From Bin5 sp965204705 (GTDB lineage Bacteria; Chloroflexota; Anaerolineae; Caldilineales; Caldilineaceae), in assembly GCA_965204705.1 (NCBI GenBank), contig OZ242006.1:5084001-5148000 (forward strand): DNA of 64,000 nt. The letters are read 5' to 3'. Below, piece after piece: positions 9,088-17,976 of the stretch. The position numbers were made by a program, and so were the translations under genes. Under the pieces are notes generated by a model. It made no database searches. It worked only from the letters and a program-made list of their open reading frames with translations, and was not told where the DNA came from. Every line of letters starts with the position of its first letter. Positions within the stretch are counted from its first letter, which is position 1.

Positions 9088-11307
9088 CTAGTGGCGCCGC
9101 TTGCGCATCTGTTCCAGCAGTAGCGACTTCCCCCGTTGGTAGCCGTGCCACAGAAGCGGACTGGGGGACCAGTCCCACGCCCCCGTGTGCACGGCCATGC
9201 GGGCGGCAAAACCCTCCTTGAAGCGCCACACGCCATGGAGCGGATCGTCTGGATCATCCGGGCAGGTCGGCGCACCCCACCAATCGTATACCGTGCAGCC
9301 CTGGGCTCTGGCCCACTGGAGTGCCCGCCACTGTAAAGGGTAGTTAGGCATGTCGCGCCGCCGCCGGGCACTGCTGGCCCCGTTGAAATAGAGAGTTTGA
9401 CGACCGTAACGGAGCAGGAACAACCCGGCAATGGGTTGAGATTCCTGCGGATGGTCGGCCAGCAGCAGCGCACCGCCGGTAAGGTTCCCCTCGTCCGTCT
9501 GCATCTTCAGAAACATACGCCACAAGGCGTCGTAGTAGGCGAAGGGACGGATCAGAAAACCATCGCGGGCGCTCGTCTCCTGGTAGAGTCGATAGAAGTC
9601 CGGCAGATCTGCAACATCGCCGCTACGAACGGTGACGCCCCGCCGCTCGGCCAGTCGGATATTATAGCGCCATTTGCTCTTGAAAGAGGCCAGCAGCTCT
9701 TCATCGGACCGGGTGATGTCGGTGAAACCGGTGTTTTTGAACTGAATCTGCTCCGGGCTATAGCGCCAGTTGCGCTGAAGCAGCAACTGCTTCAGGCGGA
9801 TCCCTTCACCATCCTCTTCACCGACATCAGGATCGATTTTCACCTGAAGGCAGCCCCGCCGCCGGCACAGATCTTCGATCTGCGCCAATACCAGCGCAGC
9901 TGCTTCGTCATCCGACCAATCCAGCAAGGGACCCTTGGGCACGTAGGCAACGCGCAAGGGCAAGCCCGGCGCAGGCTGCCGCGACAGCCATTGAAAGGCT
10001 GCCAAGGGGCGACCGCCTCGCAGCAGGCGCCAACGCTCAACGCGCCAACCGGTGGCGGCCTTGACGGCGCCCCACGACCAACTTTGCAGCACGTGGGTCC
10101 GGTCGGGCGGCAGCTGCGTCAACAGTTCTTCCCACGCCGCGGCCGTCACCACCGGTTCGATAGCTACTTCTACAGAGGGAGGGGAGGCGGTCTTCTCTCG
10201 CTCTTCCTGCTTTGCCCCGTGCCTGGTTTTTGCAGCCCGGTCCTTCGCCAACAGCGCGCCCCGATAGAGATTATAGACCGGCCGCCGCAGGGGAAGATCC
10301 CACGCTCCGACTGTGCGTTCAACGGCGCCGCCAAAGCCCTGTTTGAAACGGAAAACGCCCCAAAGATCGCCGGGGGGAAGCGCATTTACATTGACTGGCG
10401 CCTTCTCGGCGGAAACGGTTTTGCGCGCTTCCTCCCAGAGTCCGGTGGCGATGGCGCCGATCTCGTCGGGGATGCCCCAGAGATCGTAGCGTGCGCAACC
10501 GCGTTCCTTGGCCCAGCGCATTGCTTCCCACTGGAGTGCGTGATTGGGCATAAGGTTACGGTGGCGATTGTTGCTGGCCCCCCACAGGTAACAGGCTGTC
10601 GAACCGACGGCAAACACAGCAATGCTGGCCAGCGGTTCGCCCTCATACGAGGCCAACAGGAAGGCGCCCCAACGGGAGGCCAGAAGTTCGTAGGCGTCCC
10701 GGTAGTAGGCGGGGCTGTGGACAGAAAACCCGTCCCGCTCTCCCGTCTCCTCCATCAGTTGCTGGAACAGGGGCAGCTCATTCGCCTCAAGCTCGCGCAC
10801 GCTGACGCCTTTGCGTGCGGCCAACCGGATGTTGTAGCGCCACTTGCTCTTCATCTGCGCCAGGATCGTATCGGCGTCGGGCTGTAGATCGATGACAACG
10901 GTGCTGCGAGGCTGAATCGAATGGGGGCTGGGGTGGAAGCCGGCCGCGCTAAGGCGTTGCCGGTTTGCTGCCGTGTCCAGCAGGTCCGGCTCGATCTTCA
11001 ACGCGAAAGCCCCCTCCTGCCGGGCAACATCGCACATACGCGCCACGACTGCTTCCGTCTGCGTCGCGTCGGACCAGTCTACGAGCGGGCCTCTGGGGAC
11101 GTATGCCAGTACCTGACCCATCACTTTACGAAAGAGGAGCATGGCCCCGGCCTGCACGGGGCCGTCGGCTGCGGATTCCGGCAGGAGAACGCGTTCTGCC
11201 CTCCAGCCGGAACGGCATTTCAGGGCCGCCCATTCGTTCGTCTGCAAGAGATGGCCGGCAGGATGGCTGCTGACCAACTCATTCCATTCAACTGCTTGAT
11301 CTGTCAC
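9088..11307 (-). CDS. Tandem FemAB-type peptidoglycan bridge transferase
   Basis: A protein of 739 residues made of two complete FemXAB-like halves, about 1-355 and 385-739, joined by a charged linker. Each half has the order HLLQTNEWAALK or HVLQSWSWGAVK, a PRGPLVDWSD or PKGPLLDWSD block, the hallmark KSKWRYNIRLA (residues 153-163 and 543-553), a YLWGASN or YFNGASS strand, and a terminal FRFKQGFGG or WRFKEGFAA motif. Family members transfer amino acids from aminoacyl-tRNA to peptidoglycan precursors; normal length is about 340-420. Both halves keep the conserved blocks, so both may be active. The start codon is GTG preceded by AGGGGGAG. It is convergent with the UDP-glucose pyrophosphorylase gene and divergent from modA. 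Confidence 0.88.
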   Translation of the reverse strand: MTDQAVEWNELVSSHPAGHLLQTNEWAALKCRSGWRAERVLLPESAADGPVQAGAMLLFRKVMGQVLAYVPRGPLVDWSDATQTEAVVARMCDVARQEGAFALKIEPDLLDTAANRQRLSAAGFHPSPHSIQPRSTVVIDLQPDADTILAQMKSKWRYNIRLAARKGVSVRELEANELPLFQQLMEETGERDGFSVHSPAYYRDAYELLASRWGAFLLASYEGEPLASIAVFAVGSTACYLWGASNNRHRNLMPNHALQWEAMRWAKERGCARYDLWGIPDEIGAIATGLWEEARKTVSAEKAPVNVNALPPGDLWGVFRFKQGFGGAVERTVGAWDLPLRRPVYNLYRGALLAKDRAAKTRHGAKQEEREKTASPPSVEVAIEPVVTAAAWEELLTQLPPDRTHVLQSWSWGAVKAATGWRVERWRLLRGGRPLAAFQWLSRQPAPGLPLRVAYVPKGPLLDWSDDEAAALVLAQIEDLCRRRGCLQVKIDPDVGEEDGEGIRLKQLLLQRNWRYSPEQIQFKNTGFTDITRSDEELLASFKSKWRYNIRLAERRGVTVRSGDVADLPDFYRLYQETSARDGFLIRPFAYYDALWRMFLKMQTDEGNLTGGALLLADHPQESQPIAGLFLLRYGRQTLYFNGASSARRRRDMPNYPLQWRALQWARAQGCTVYDWWGAPTCPDDPDDPLHGVWRFKEGFAARMAVHTGAWDWSPSPLLWHGYQRGKSLLLEQMRKRRH

Positions 11308-11732
11308 CGCTCCCCCTGTCTTCCCACTGGCATAACAGGCCAGGAGACATTGGTCCTGAATGCGCTCAGCTTTCCACGGCCCATCGTTATTCAGCGTAAC
11401 CGCGTTGCGTTGCCGGTACCATCAGTCGATCATACCATACTGAACAGAACAGAATGGAACGCCAGCGCCCTTCATGTTTCGCTACTGCCTTGAGCCACTG
11501 GACTGCCGGTGATGTTCAGAGGGGAACGGTGCCGCCAGCTAGGCGCTGGCGTGGAAACGGGCTAAATTTGACACGGCTACTGCTCACTGCTATCGTCAAA
11601 TCCGTGTCATCCTTGTGTCTGCGTTTGACGAAAACTGCACTCCGGCTGATTCCGGCGGCGTCCAAGAGATCTTGTGCGTCTGCCTTCAACACGGAAGTTC
11701 AGTGGAGAAGGAAGAGAGTATTGCAGAAGGGT
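11308..11732. other. Intergenic region between femAB-like gene and modA
   Basis: A divergent 425-bp spacer. It holds a candidate plus-strand promoter and palindromic arms near modA (described separately) and the AGGGGGAG ribosome site of the FemAB gene next to 11308. No convincing gene is seen in it. Confidence 0.6.
11568..11596 (+). promoter_or_regulatory. Candidate modAB promoter with palindromic arms
   Basis: TTGACA at 11568-11573 is separated by 17 bases from TATCGT at 11591-11596 (4 of 6 to consensus). The arms TGACACGG (11569-11576) and CCGTGTCA (11602-11609) form a perfect 8-bp inverted repeat spanning from the -35 to the expected start site. A second pair, ATTTGAC (11566-11572) and GTCAAAT (11595-11601), overlaps it. 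This could be an operator. Confidence 0.4.
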
Positions 11733-12656
11733 ATGCAAGCGCGGAATCGGACGTTGCCGCGTGCCTGTTTGCTCAACGCAGCGACCGCGCTGCTGCTGGG
11801 TACTCTACTTCTGGCCGGTTGCGGCGGGCCAGCTGGCGGCAGTGCGCCATCATCCGAAACAGCCGTAGTGACGGTCTTCGCGGCCGCGTCTCTAACCGAT
11901 GTTTTCCAAGAGGCAGCCGGTTCGTTCAGCCGCAGCGGCTATACAGGTAACGTCGAATTCAACTTTGCCGGTTCCCAGCAGCTGGCCGGTCAGCTGCGCG
12001 AAGGGGCGCGCGCCGACATTTTCGCCTCGGCTGACGAGATGCAGATGCAGACCGCGGTCGAGGCTGGACGAATCGAAGATATGAGCGTGAAGACATTCGC
12101 CTGCAATCGTTTGATGATCGGCTACGGTCGGGCGGTCAAGGGCAGTTCGGCCGCCGCGCCTGGGCTTGAATCTTTGCTAAAGCTGGCCCAGCCCGGTCAT
12201 AAGATTGTTGTCGGGGCAGAAGCCGTGCCGATCGGGCAGTACACGCGGCAGTTCCTGGCCAATGCCGAACAGGACGACCGTTTTGGACCTAGTTTTCGCG
12301 CCGGCTTTGAGGAAAACATCGTGTCAGAAGAACAGAATGTACGGGGCATTCTCAGTAAACTGCAGTTGGGCGAGGCCGATGCCGGTGTCGTCTACGCCAG
12401 TGACCTCGCTGGTGAGACTGAGCTGCAACGCATGGAGATTCCAGCCGATCTCAACATCTCAGCAGTCTATCCGATCGCTCTGACCCAAGACAGCAGACAG
12501 CCCGAACAGGCCGCAAACTTTGTCACTTTTTTGTTTTCTGAAGAAGGCACCGCTGTGCTGGAATCGCACGGTTTTTCGACCGAATGCCGGGCTGAAGGCT
12601 CATGGAAGGCCCCAGACATGGCGGCGGCAGAGGTATCAGATCATGCGAACGACTGA
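11733..12656 (+). CDS. modA: Molybdate ABC transporter substrate-binding lipoprotein
   Basis: A protein of 307 residues. It has a signal peptide with lipobox LLLAGC, then VTVFAAASLTDVFQEAAGSF, the ModA opening, followed by FNFAGSQQLAGQLREGARADIFASAD. The later blocks AVPIGQYTRQFL and DAGVVYASDL are also typical. It should capture molybdate (or tungstate) outside the membrane and deliver it to ModB. The ATG at 11733 gives a clean signal peptide; a TTG at 11721, four codons earlier with better-spaced purines, is an alternative. The reading frame is open much further upstream but without signal features. Its last 14 bases overlap the start of modB, indicating coupling. Confidence 0.9.
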   Translation: MQARNRTLPRACLLNAATALLLGTLLLAGCGGPAGGSAPSSETAVVTVFAAASLTDVFQEAAGSFSRSGYTGNVEFNFAGSQQLAGQLREGARADIFASADEMQMQTAVEAGRIEDMSVKTFACNRLMIGYGRAVKGSSAAAPGLESLLKLAQPGHKIVVGAEAVPIGQYTRQFLANAEQDDRFGPSFRAGFEENIVSEEQNVRGILSKLQLGEADAGVVYASDLAGETELQRMEIPADLNISAVYPIALTQDSRQPEQAANFVTFLFSEEGTAVLESHGFSTECRAEGSWKAPDMAAAEVSDHAND

Positions 12657-13497
12657 GGCCGCAGAAGCGATGCGCATCCCCGTGGATCGGGCGCGGAACG
12701 ACCAGCACTCCTCCAGGCGCCTGTCGCGGCCGGGCATCGCTCTATTCTGGTCAGCGGTGCCCATGGTTCTGTTCCTGACCCTGCCTTTGCTGGCACTGAT
12801 CTGGCGCACAGAGTTGACCGACATCGGCACACACCTGGCCCAGCCTGTGGCTCGGCGGGCTATCGTGCTGAGCTTATGGACATCGGCCACGGCGACGCTT
12901 CTGACGATCGTTCTGGGCACGCCGCTGGCGGTGCTGATGACCCGGCGTCATTTTCGGGGACGCCGGGCGCTGGATACGCTGATCGATCTGCCCACCGTCC
13001 TGCCCCCCGCCGTTGCCGGGCTGGCCCTGTTGATGGCATTTGGCCGCCGGGGGATGCTGGGGCAGGGGTTGTCCGTGGCGGGAATAGAGATCGCATTTAC
13101 TTCGCTGGCGGTCATTCTTGCGCAGCTTTTCGTGGCTTCCCCATACTACATCCGCGCAGCGATCGGCGGTTTGAGCCGCAGTGCGGTCGCGCTGGAGGAG
13201 GCCGCGGCATTGGACGGGGCGGACGGACGGCAGATCTTCCGCTTTGTGACGGTCCCACTCGCCCGCGCCTCCTTGCTGGGCGGGCTGGTCATGACGTGGG
13301 CGAGGGCTCTCGGTGATTTCGGCGCTACCATCCTTTTCGCCGGCAACTATCCCGGGCGCACGCAGACGATGCCCCTGGCCATCTATATCGGTTTCGAATT
13401 GGATCTCGACGTGGCTCTGGCCTTGTCGGTTGTCCTGATGGCGACCGCGTTCGCCATTCTCTTGCTCGTGAAGTGGCTTCTGGGGCGAACCGGATAA
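12643..13497 (+). CDS. modB: Molybdate ABC transporter permease
   Basis: An inner-membrane permease of 284 residues. A basic N-terminus precedes the first helix (PGIALFWSAVPMVLFLTLPLL); more helices follow at SLWTSATATLLTIVLGTPLAV, VLPPAVAGLALLMAF and the C-terminus. The cytoplasmic EAA loop that docks the ATPase is visible at about 185-203 (LEEAAALDGADGRQIFRFV), followed by VTWARALGDFGATILFAGN-like sequence typical of ModB. It overlaps modA by 14 bp. No modC ATPase follows: the next gene is a formiminotransferase, so the ATPase must be encoded elsewhere. An ATG nine codons later is another possible start. Confidence 0.9.
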   Translation: MRTTEAAEAMRIPVDRARNDQHSSRRLSRPGIALFWSAVPMVLFLTLPLLALIWRTELTDIGTHLAQPVARRAIVLSLWTSATATLLTIVLGTPLAVLMTRRHFRGRRALDTLIDLPTVLPPAVAGLALLMAFGRRGMLGQGLSVAGIEIAFTSLAVILAQLFVASPYYIRAAIGGLSRSAVALEEAAALDGADGRQIFRFVTVPLARASLLGGLVMTWARALGDFGATILFAGNYPGRTQTMPLAIYIGFELDLDVALALSVVLMATAFAILLLVKWLLGRTG

Positions 13498-13525
13498 TTT
13501 GAGTCCGGTTTGTCACAGTCCAGAG

Positions 13526-14527
13526 ATGAATCACGTTTCCGACGATAACCCAATCATCGAAGCAGTTCCCAACTTTTCCGAGGGCTGCCGCACCGATGTC
13601 ATCGACGAACTGGCGGCAGCAGTGCAGACGCCGGGCGCCCGGCTGCTCGATTGCACCAGCGATGCACACCACAACCGGACCGTTCTGACGGTTGCGGGCC
13701 TGCCGGAAGCGGTTTTGCAGGGGCTGTTCAACGCGGTCGGGGTGGCCGTCGCCCGCATCGATCTCAGGCGGCATCGGGGCGTCCATCCCAGGTTGGGCGC
13801 GGCGGATGTCGTTCCGCTCGTGCCGATTCGCAACTCTACACTTGCAGATTGCGCTCTCCTAGCCCGGAAACTCGGTCGTCGGATCGGTGATAAACTGAAT
13901 GTGCCCGTCTACCTTTATGGCGAGGCGGCCACCAGACCGGAGCGCCGTAATCTGGCGGACATCCGGCGCGGTGAATATGAGACTCTTGTGCGGGATATTC
14001 ACCGCCCTCAGCGCGTGCCGGACTTCGGCCCTGCCAAGGTGGGCCCTGCGGGTGCGGTCGTCGTGGGGGCCAGACCGCTACTCATCGCCTTCAACGTCTT
14101 CCTCCGCTCTGCTGATGTAGCCATCGCCAAGACCATCGCCCGCCAGATTCGCGAGCGCGGCGGCGGTCTGCCGGGGGTCAGAGCCCTTGGCCTTCTTGTC
14201 GATGGACAGGCCCAGGTCAGCATGAATCTCGTCGATTATCGCGCCACATCCCCTCTCGCGGCTGTAGACGCCATACGCCGGCAGGCCGCCCGTCACGCCG
14301 TCACGCTCGACCGCAGCGAACTTATCGGCCTCATTCCTCGGGGCGCCCTGCCAGGAAAGGAAAAGCTAGACGCGGACTGTGAGGGAGAACCTCTTTCGGC
14401 CGGCGCACTGGATGCTTCAGCCGAGTCACTCCTGCTGCCGGACCTGACCCCAGACCGCGTGTTGGAAGTCGCGTTACGCCGTACCATTCGCCCCTCACGG
14501 GATAGCGCTACCTCCTGCAAGATATAA
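13526..14527 (+). CDS. Glutamate formiminotransferase
   Basis: A protein of 333 residues that opens with IIEAVPNFSEGCRTDVIDELA, the classic N-terminus of the formiminotransferase domain. It continues with LDCTSDAHHNRTVLTVAG, RHRGVHPRLGAADVVPLVP and the block GAVVVGARPLLIAFNVFL. The enzyme moves the formimino group from N-formimino-glutamate (histidine degradation) to tetrahydrofolate. Only the transferase part is present; the cyclodeaminase domain fused to it in animals is absent, as is usual in bacteria with separate genes. It starts 28 bp after modB on the same strand and may be co-transcribed, although no functional link is obvious. No other histidine-degradation gene is in the window. Confidence 0.88.
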   Translation: MNHVSDDNPIIEAVPNFSEGCRTDVIDELAAAVQTPGARLLDCTSDAHHNRTVLTVAGLPEAVLQGLFNAVGVAVARIDLRRHRGVHPRLGAADVVPLVPIRNSTLADCALLARKLGRRIGDKLNVPVYLYGEAATRPERRNLADIRRGEYETLVRDIHRPQRVPDFGPAKVGPAGAVVVGARPLLIAFNVFLRSADVAIAKTIARQIRERGGGLPGVRALGLLVDGQAQVSMNLVDYRATSPLAAVDAIRRQAARHAVTLDRSELIGLIPRGALPGKEKLDADCEGEPLSAGALDASAESLLLPDLTPDRVLEVALRRTIRPSRDSATSCKI

Positions 14528-14580
14528 AGGCGTGTCCCCCCTTCACTCACTGCAGAACACGTTCACCAGTCAGCCAGACC

Positions 14581-14653
14581 GCTGCGCACTCAGCAGGTAC
14601 TCTCCATTACACTGTACCGCATTCCACCTGCTGCGAACAGCTGAGTGCGCAGC
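14581..14653. repeat. Nested inverted repeat downstream of formiminotransferase gene
   Basis: Outer arms GCTGCGCACTCAG (14581-14593) and CTGAGTGCGCAGC (14641-14653) are perfect 13-bp complements. Inner arms CAGCAGGT (14591-14598) and ACCTGCTG (14626-14633), and GGTAC (14596-14600) with GTACC (14614-14618), are also complementary. The arms overlap, so two alternative folds are possible. No T-run follows, so it is not a simple terminator. Confidence 0.6.
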
Positions 14654-14945
14654 AGTATTTCGTTCGCTTCGCCTCTCATCACTTGCAATCTACTCTCCGG
14701 CATGGAAATTACACTGTGCGACCATCGCAATTGCAGTTACACATTTCCCAGATATGGCAATCCTTACCCATAGTCGAGAATGCATTGTAGAAAAAGGGTG
14801 CAGTCCATTTTTGGGGTGAGAGTGGGCAGGCACAAGGCCTGCCCCTACCGTGGTCACGGCGGACGGTTTCGCGGCACGATGTGGGTGGGCGACCGCTGGC
14901 ATAGACAGTACGCCGGCGACGCGGCGCCAACGTGGCATGGTGTAA

Positions 14946-15002
14946 GGGGGGCGTTGCGGGGGGAATCCCCCCGCACAAGGGAGGGCCGAAGGCCCGACCG
15001 CA
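14946..15002 (+). repeat. Dispersed two-hairpin repeat, copy 1
   Basis: A 57-bp element starting GGGGGGCGTTGCGGGGGGAA. It has a first hairpin GCGGGGGGAATCCCCCCGC and a second GGGCCGAAGGCCC. It matches 46801-46857 almost base for base except in the second hairpin, where the sequence differs but pairing is kept. No protein is plausible here. Confidence 0.75.
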
Positions 15003-15131
15003 CAACTGCAGTGGTCAGAGGGAACGGCACTTGCCCTGGTAGGGAACGCGAACTGGCTTTGGGTTGGTCGTTACCAGAGGTGTACGAAAGTTCACCTCTA
15101 CTTTGGACTGCACCAGTAGAAAAACTATAGT

Positions 15132-15161
15132 TTGACATACGAAACTTCAACATTTTATGAT
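15132..15161 (+). promoter_or_regulatory. Consensus-like promoter with no adjacent gene
   Basis: TTGACA (15132-15137), an 18-base spacer and TATGAT (15156-15161, 5 of 6 to consensus) in an AT-rich patch. The next plus-strand gene begins at 15880, so this would drive either a long leader or a non-coding transcript. Confidence 0.35.
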
Positions 15162-15879
15162 TAAAGTCTTTTCTGCATTGTCGGGAAATTGAAGTGTCAA
15201 TCTTCCCAGTCGCTTATGCAGATTGTAACTCGTCCGCTAACAAGGCAGTCGCGAAGTTCAGAACAGGTCATCGGAGTGCGGAACGAATCATGTGGATTGA
15301 GGGGCGGCGGCGCAATTGTCCTGAGCCACTAACTCTTCGGAGGCGGTGAACATTTTCTGTCCAAAACCGGCGGTAGCATTGCAGCCGGTTTCACAGATGC
15401 AGACCAGTTGATCGACAGACAAAGACTGATCTTGTCGATTCCTGGTAAGGGAGTAGCTCCCAGATTGATTCAGGTCGCCTCCGGGATCGCGGGCGTCTCG
15501 GCCGCACACGGCGTGGAAGATCGGGGGAGGAAGGGAACAGGCAGCGAATTGGAGATGCACACTTCTGCGCAGAAGCTGACAACCCGATGCCCTCGGTCGG
15601 AGGCATCCAGGATCCAAGTGCAGTTTTCCAGTGGCGCGGGTGCTAGTTTGCCAAGCCTGTGGGGGACACCGCCCACCGTCGGGTTGGGCAGTTGGTGGAA
15701 TATGGGAATCGGCAGGACCCGCGCCACCCTTTGCATCGAGCGATGTATCGCAAAGATCACATTTGCTGACCAACTCCCACTGCAGAAAGAGTCGCGTTAA
15801 TGCAAACCATGCACATCGACATTTCCAACCATACCAATTCCCCCCCGCACCCATTGGCTCACGAAACCAGAAGACTGAC

Positions 15880-17976
15880 ATGATACCGAACAGGATGAGT
15901 TGGACAAGATTGGCAACTTGGGTGATTCCACTGGCGCTGACAGTCGCCGCGCTGTTTCTGCGCCTGTACCGCTTGCACGAACTCGCGCCGGGGATCGCTT
16001 CCGATGAAGGATATGATGCGTTGCGCGCCCTTGAAGTGTTGCAGGGAAGTCACGCTCTGGTATTTGGTGACCGCGAAGGGCTGGGCATATACGCGATGGC
16101 GCTGTCAATAGATTTACTGGGGCGCACGCCGCTGGCCCTTCGTTTGCCCACGGCCTTGGCCAGCGTGAGCACGGTCCTTGTAATTTTCTGGTTAGGACAT
16201 TTGCTTTTCGGATGGGACGGAAGCGGGCTGGAGAAACGGTGGCGCGGCCTGGTGGTGGGGGGAATTGCGTCCGGTCTGCTTGCGATATCACTTGGCCAGA
16301 CGATTCTGGGCCGCACTTCATATAGAAGCAGCTTTCTTCCCCTGTTTCTTGCATTGTGCCTGGCCTTGTTGTGGTGGGGATGGACGCGGCGGCGTTGGTG
16401 GGGAATCGTGCTGGCTGGCGTGTGCGCGGGGGTACTGCCGTACACCTACTCTCCCGCGCGTTTCATCCCGCTTCTATTCCTCTTCTTCGGGATAAGCTTT
16501 CTGGTGCCGATTCGCTCTGCGACCTGGTCGAGGATACGGGCTGAACTGCCGAGGGCAGCCATTTTCACTGGCGTGGCCGGGCTAGTCGCTGCTCCGATCA
16601 TCTACCATTATATTCGAAATCCTGAGGTCTTTCTCAATAGTCGCATCCAGTCGCTCTTTATCTTCCGTGTTGATCAAGATGCTTCAGTAGTGTCTCAGGC
16701 GGGGAGCCTGGCAGCGAATGTGTCGGAGCAGTTGTCGGCGCTGAGTTTTCGCGTTATGGTGGGCTGCTGTTCCCCTTTTGATCATGCTGTCACGCTGAAT
16801 ATGTGGGAAGCTTTTTTCTTCTGGCTGGGCGTGGGGACGGCCTTGCGACAGTGGAAACGCAGACCGGCGTATCGTCTTCTACTTCTCTGGGTTGGGCTGC
16901 TGCTTCTGCCGGCATTTCTTGCCGAAGGGGGAAGCACGATGCGCATGGTCGGCGCAGTGCCTGCTATCTATCTGCTGGTGGCCAGTGGGATGTGGGAGAT
17001 GTTCCAGTGGACAGCCTCTCGCATACCGGTGGGAGTGAACCGTTGGGCCTTTGTGTGTGGCGGTGTAATCAGCCTCGCCATTGTGGTTCAGGGCGCCGTG
17101 AACTATCAAACTTATTTCAGGGAAGGGATGACCGATCACTACTTCAGGTATGATGTGATCTGGCCACGTTTTGCCCAAAAGCTGAACGCGCTGCCTCCAG
17201 ACGTAGATACAGCTTACTTTATCCCCCATGTGCATCACGGCTTCGAATACCTGTATCAAGGGGAAACGCCAGCCAGGATGTTCTGGCCATACGTGCCAGA
17301 ATTAGAGAATCAGATCGAAGAGGGACTGGCGGGAACAGGGCAGGTATCGACAGTAAAAATTGTAGACTGGATTGATTCATTTACTTGGGGGGGAAGCTAT
17401 CATTCCGACTTTCTTTCCATTCTTCTGAGCAAGAATGGGACCTATGATAGCAGTGAGGACTTCGAGGGCGTCTATGTAAACAACTACGTGGACATTACTT
17501 ATGACCATCCCTGGACGCTCTATGAAGACTTGCCTCGGCCAGTCGTGTATGATGGAGGCATCAGCCTGAAGGGACTCGCCCTGGACTCCAGCAAGGCAAT
17601 CTTGCCGGAACAGCAGTTGCTAGACGAAGGACAGGATCGATATCTGATGATCGGAATGCAATGGGAGACCGCGTCGGAATTGGCGGTGGACTATTCGATA
17701 TCCTTACGCCTGTACAATGTCGATGGCGCAAGGGTCTCCCAAACGGATCATGTCCTGCGGAAGCCGACGAACTATGCGTCTACTACGAGGTTTTGGTTGG
17801 CGCATGAACCGGTAGACATTCTTTACCGACTTGAAGTTCCAGATGAAGCAATGCCGGGTGAGTACGAGTTGCGGATGGTCGTCTACGACTTGGCGACATC
17901 GGTGCCGACTGTCGAAGTGGGCATATGGGAGCCAGAGACTGTCCTGGGCCAGATGCGGCTTCATTCATCTGAATAG
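15880..17976 (+). CDS. GT39/ArnT-like membrane glycosyltransferase
   Basis: A protein of 698 residues. The first two thirds are membrane-embedded: an N-terminal helix (WVIPLALTVAALFLRLYRL), the acidic loop motif APGIASDEGYDALRALEVL that carries the catalytic-type acidic residues of GT-C enzymes, then about ten further helices. The last 230 residues form a soluble, beta-rich extracytoplasmic domain. GT39 and ArnT-like enzymes transfer a sugar from a polyprenyl-phosphate donor on the outer face of the membrane. It is the first of three surface-polysaccharide genes on this strand. The ATG at 15880 gives the correct N-terminus; the frame is open about 83 codons further upstream without protein features. 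Substrate cannot be told. Confidence 0.8.
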   Translation: MIPNRMSWTRLATWVIPLALTVAALFLRLYRLHELAPGIASDEGYDALRALEVLQGSHALVFGDREGLGIYAMALSIDLLGRTPLALRLPTALASVSTVLVIFWLGHLLFGWDGSGLEKRWRGLVVGGIASGLLAISLGQTILGRTSYRSSFLPLFLALCLALLWWGWTRRRWWGIVLAGVCAGVLPYTYSPARFIPLLFLFFGISFLVPIRSATWSRIRAELPRAAIFTGVAGLVAAPIIYHYIRNPEVFLNSRIQSLFIFRVDQDASVVSQAGSLAANVSEQLSALSFRVMVGCCSPFDHAVTLNMWEAFFFWLGVGTALRQWKRRPAYRLLLLWVGLLLLPAFLAEGGSTMRMVGAVPAIYLLVASGMWEMFQWTASRIPVGVNRWAFVCGGVISLAIVVQGAVNYQTYFREGMTDHYFRYDVIWPRFAQKLNALPPDVDTAYFIPHVHHGFEYLYQGETPARMFWPYVPELENQIEEGLAGTGQVSTVKIVDWIDSFTWGGSYHSDFLSILLSKNGTYDSSEDFEGVYVNNYVDITYDHPWTLYEDLPRPVVYDGGISLKGLALDSSKAILPEQQLLDEGQDRYLMIGMQWETASELAVDYSISLRLYNVDGARVSQTDHVLRKPTNYASTTRFWLAHEPVDILYRLEVPDEAMPGEYELRMVVYDLATSVPTVEVGIWEPETVLGQMRLHSSE

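Larger units (their letters stand above)
14528..15879. other. 1.35-kb gene-poor region with repeats
   Basis: No convincing gene. It holds a 73-bp inverted repeat (14581-14653), a short palindrome GGGCAGGCACAAGGCCTGCCC (14825-14845), a copy of a dispersed two-hairpin repeat (14946-15002), and a consensus-like plus-strand promoter (15132-15161) with no reading frame behind it for about 700 bp. A 197-codon minus-strand frame covers 15288-15881 but lacks any recognisable protein signal. The stretch at 15120-15240 is noticeably AT-richer than its surroundings. Confidence 0.6.

Noticed and set aside
9397..10887. A 496-codon plus-strand open frame opposite the FemAB gene
   Set aside because: It is antisense to a gene with strong conserved motifs and shows no protein family features; GC-rich DNA gives such long shadow frames.
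15288..15881. A 197-codon minus-strand frame in the gene-poor region
   Set aside because: It is Cys/Pro/Gln-rich with no domain, no ribosome site and a composition unlike the neighbours.
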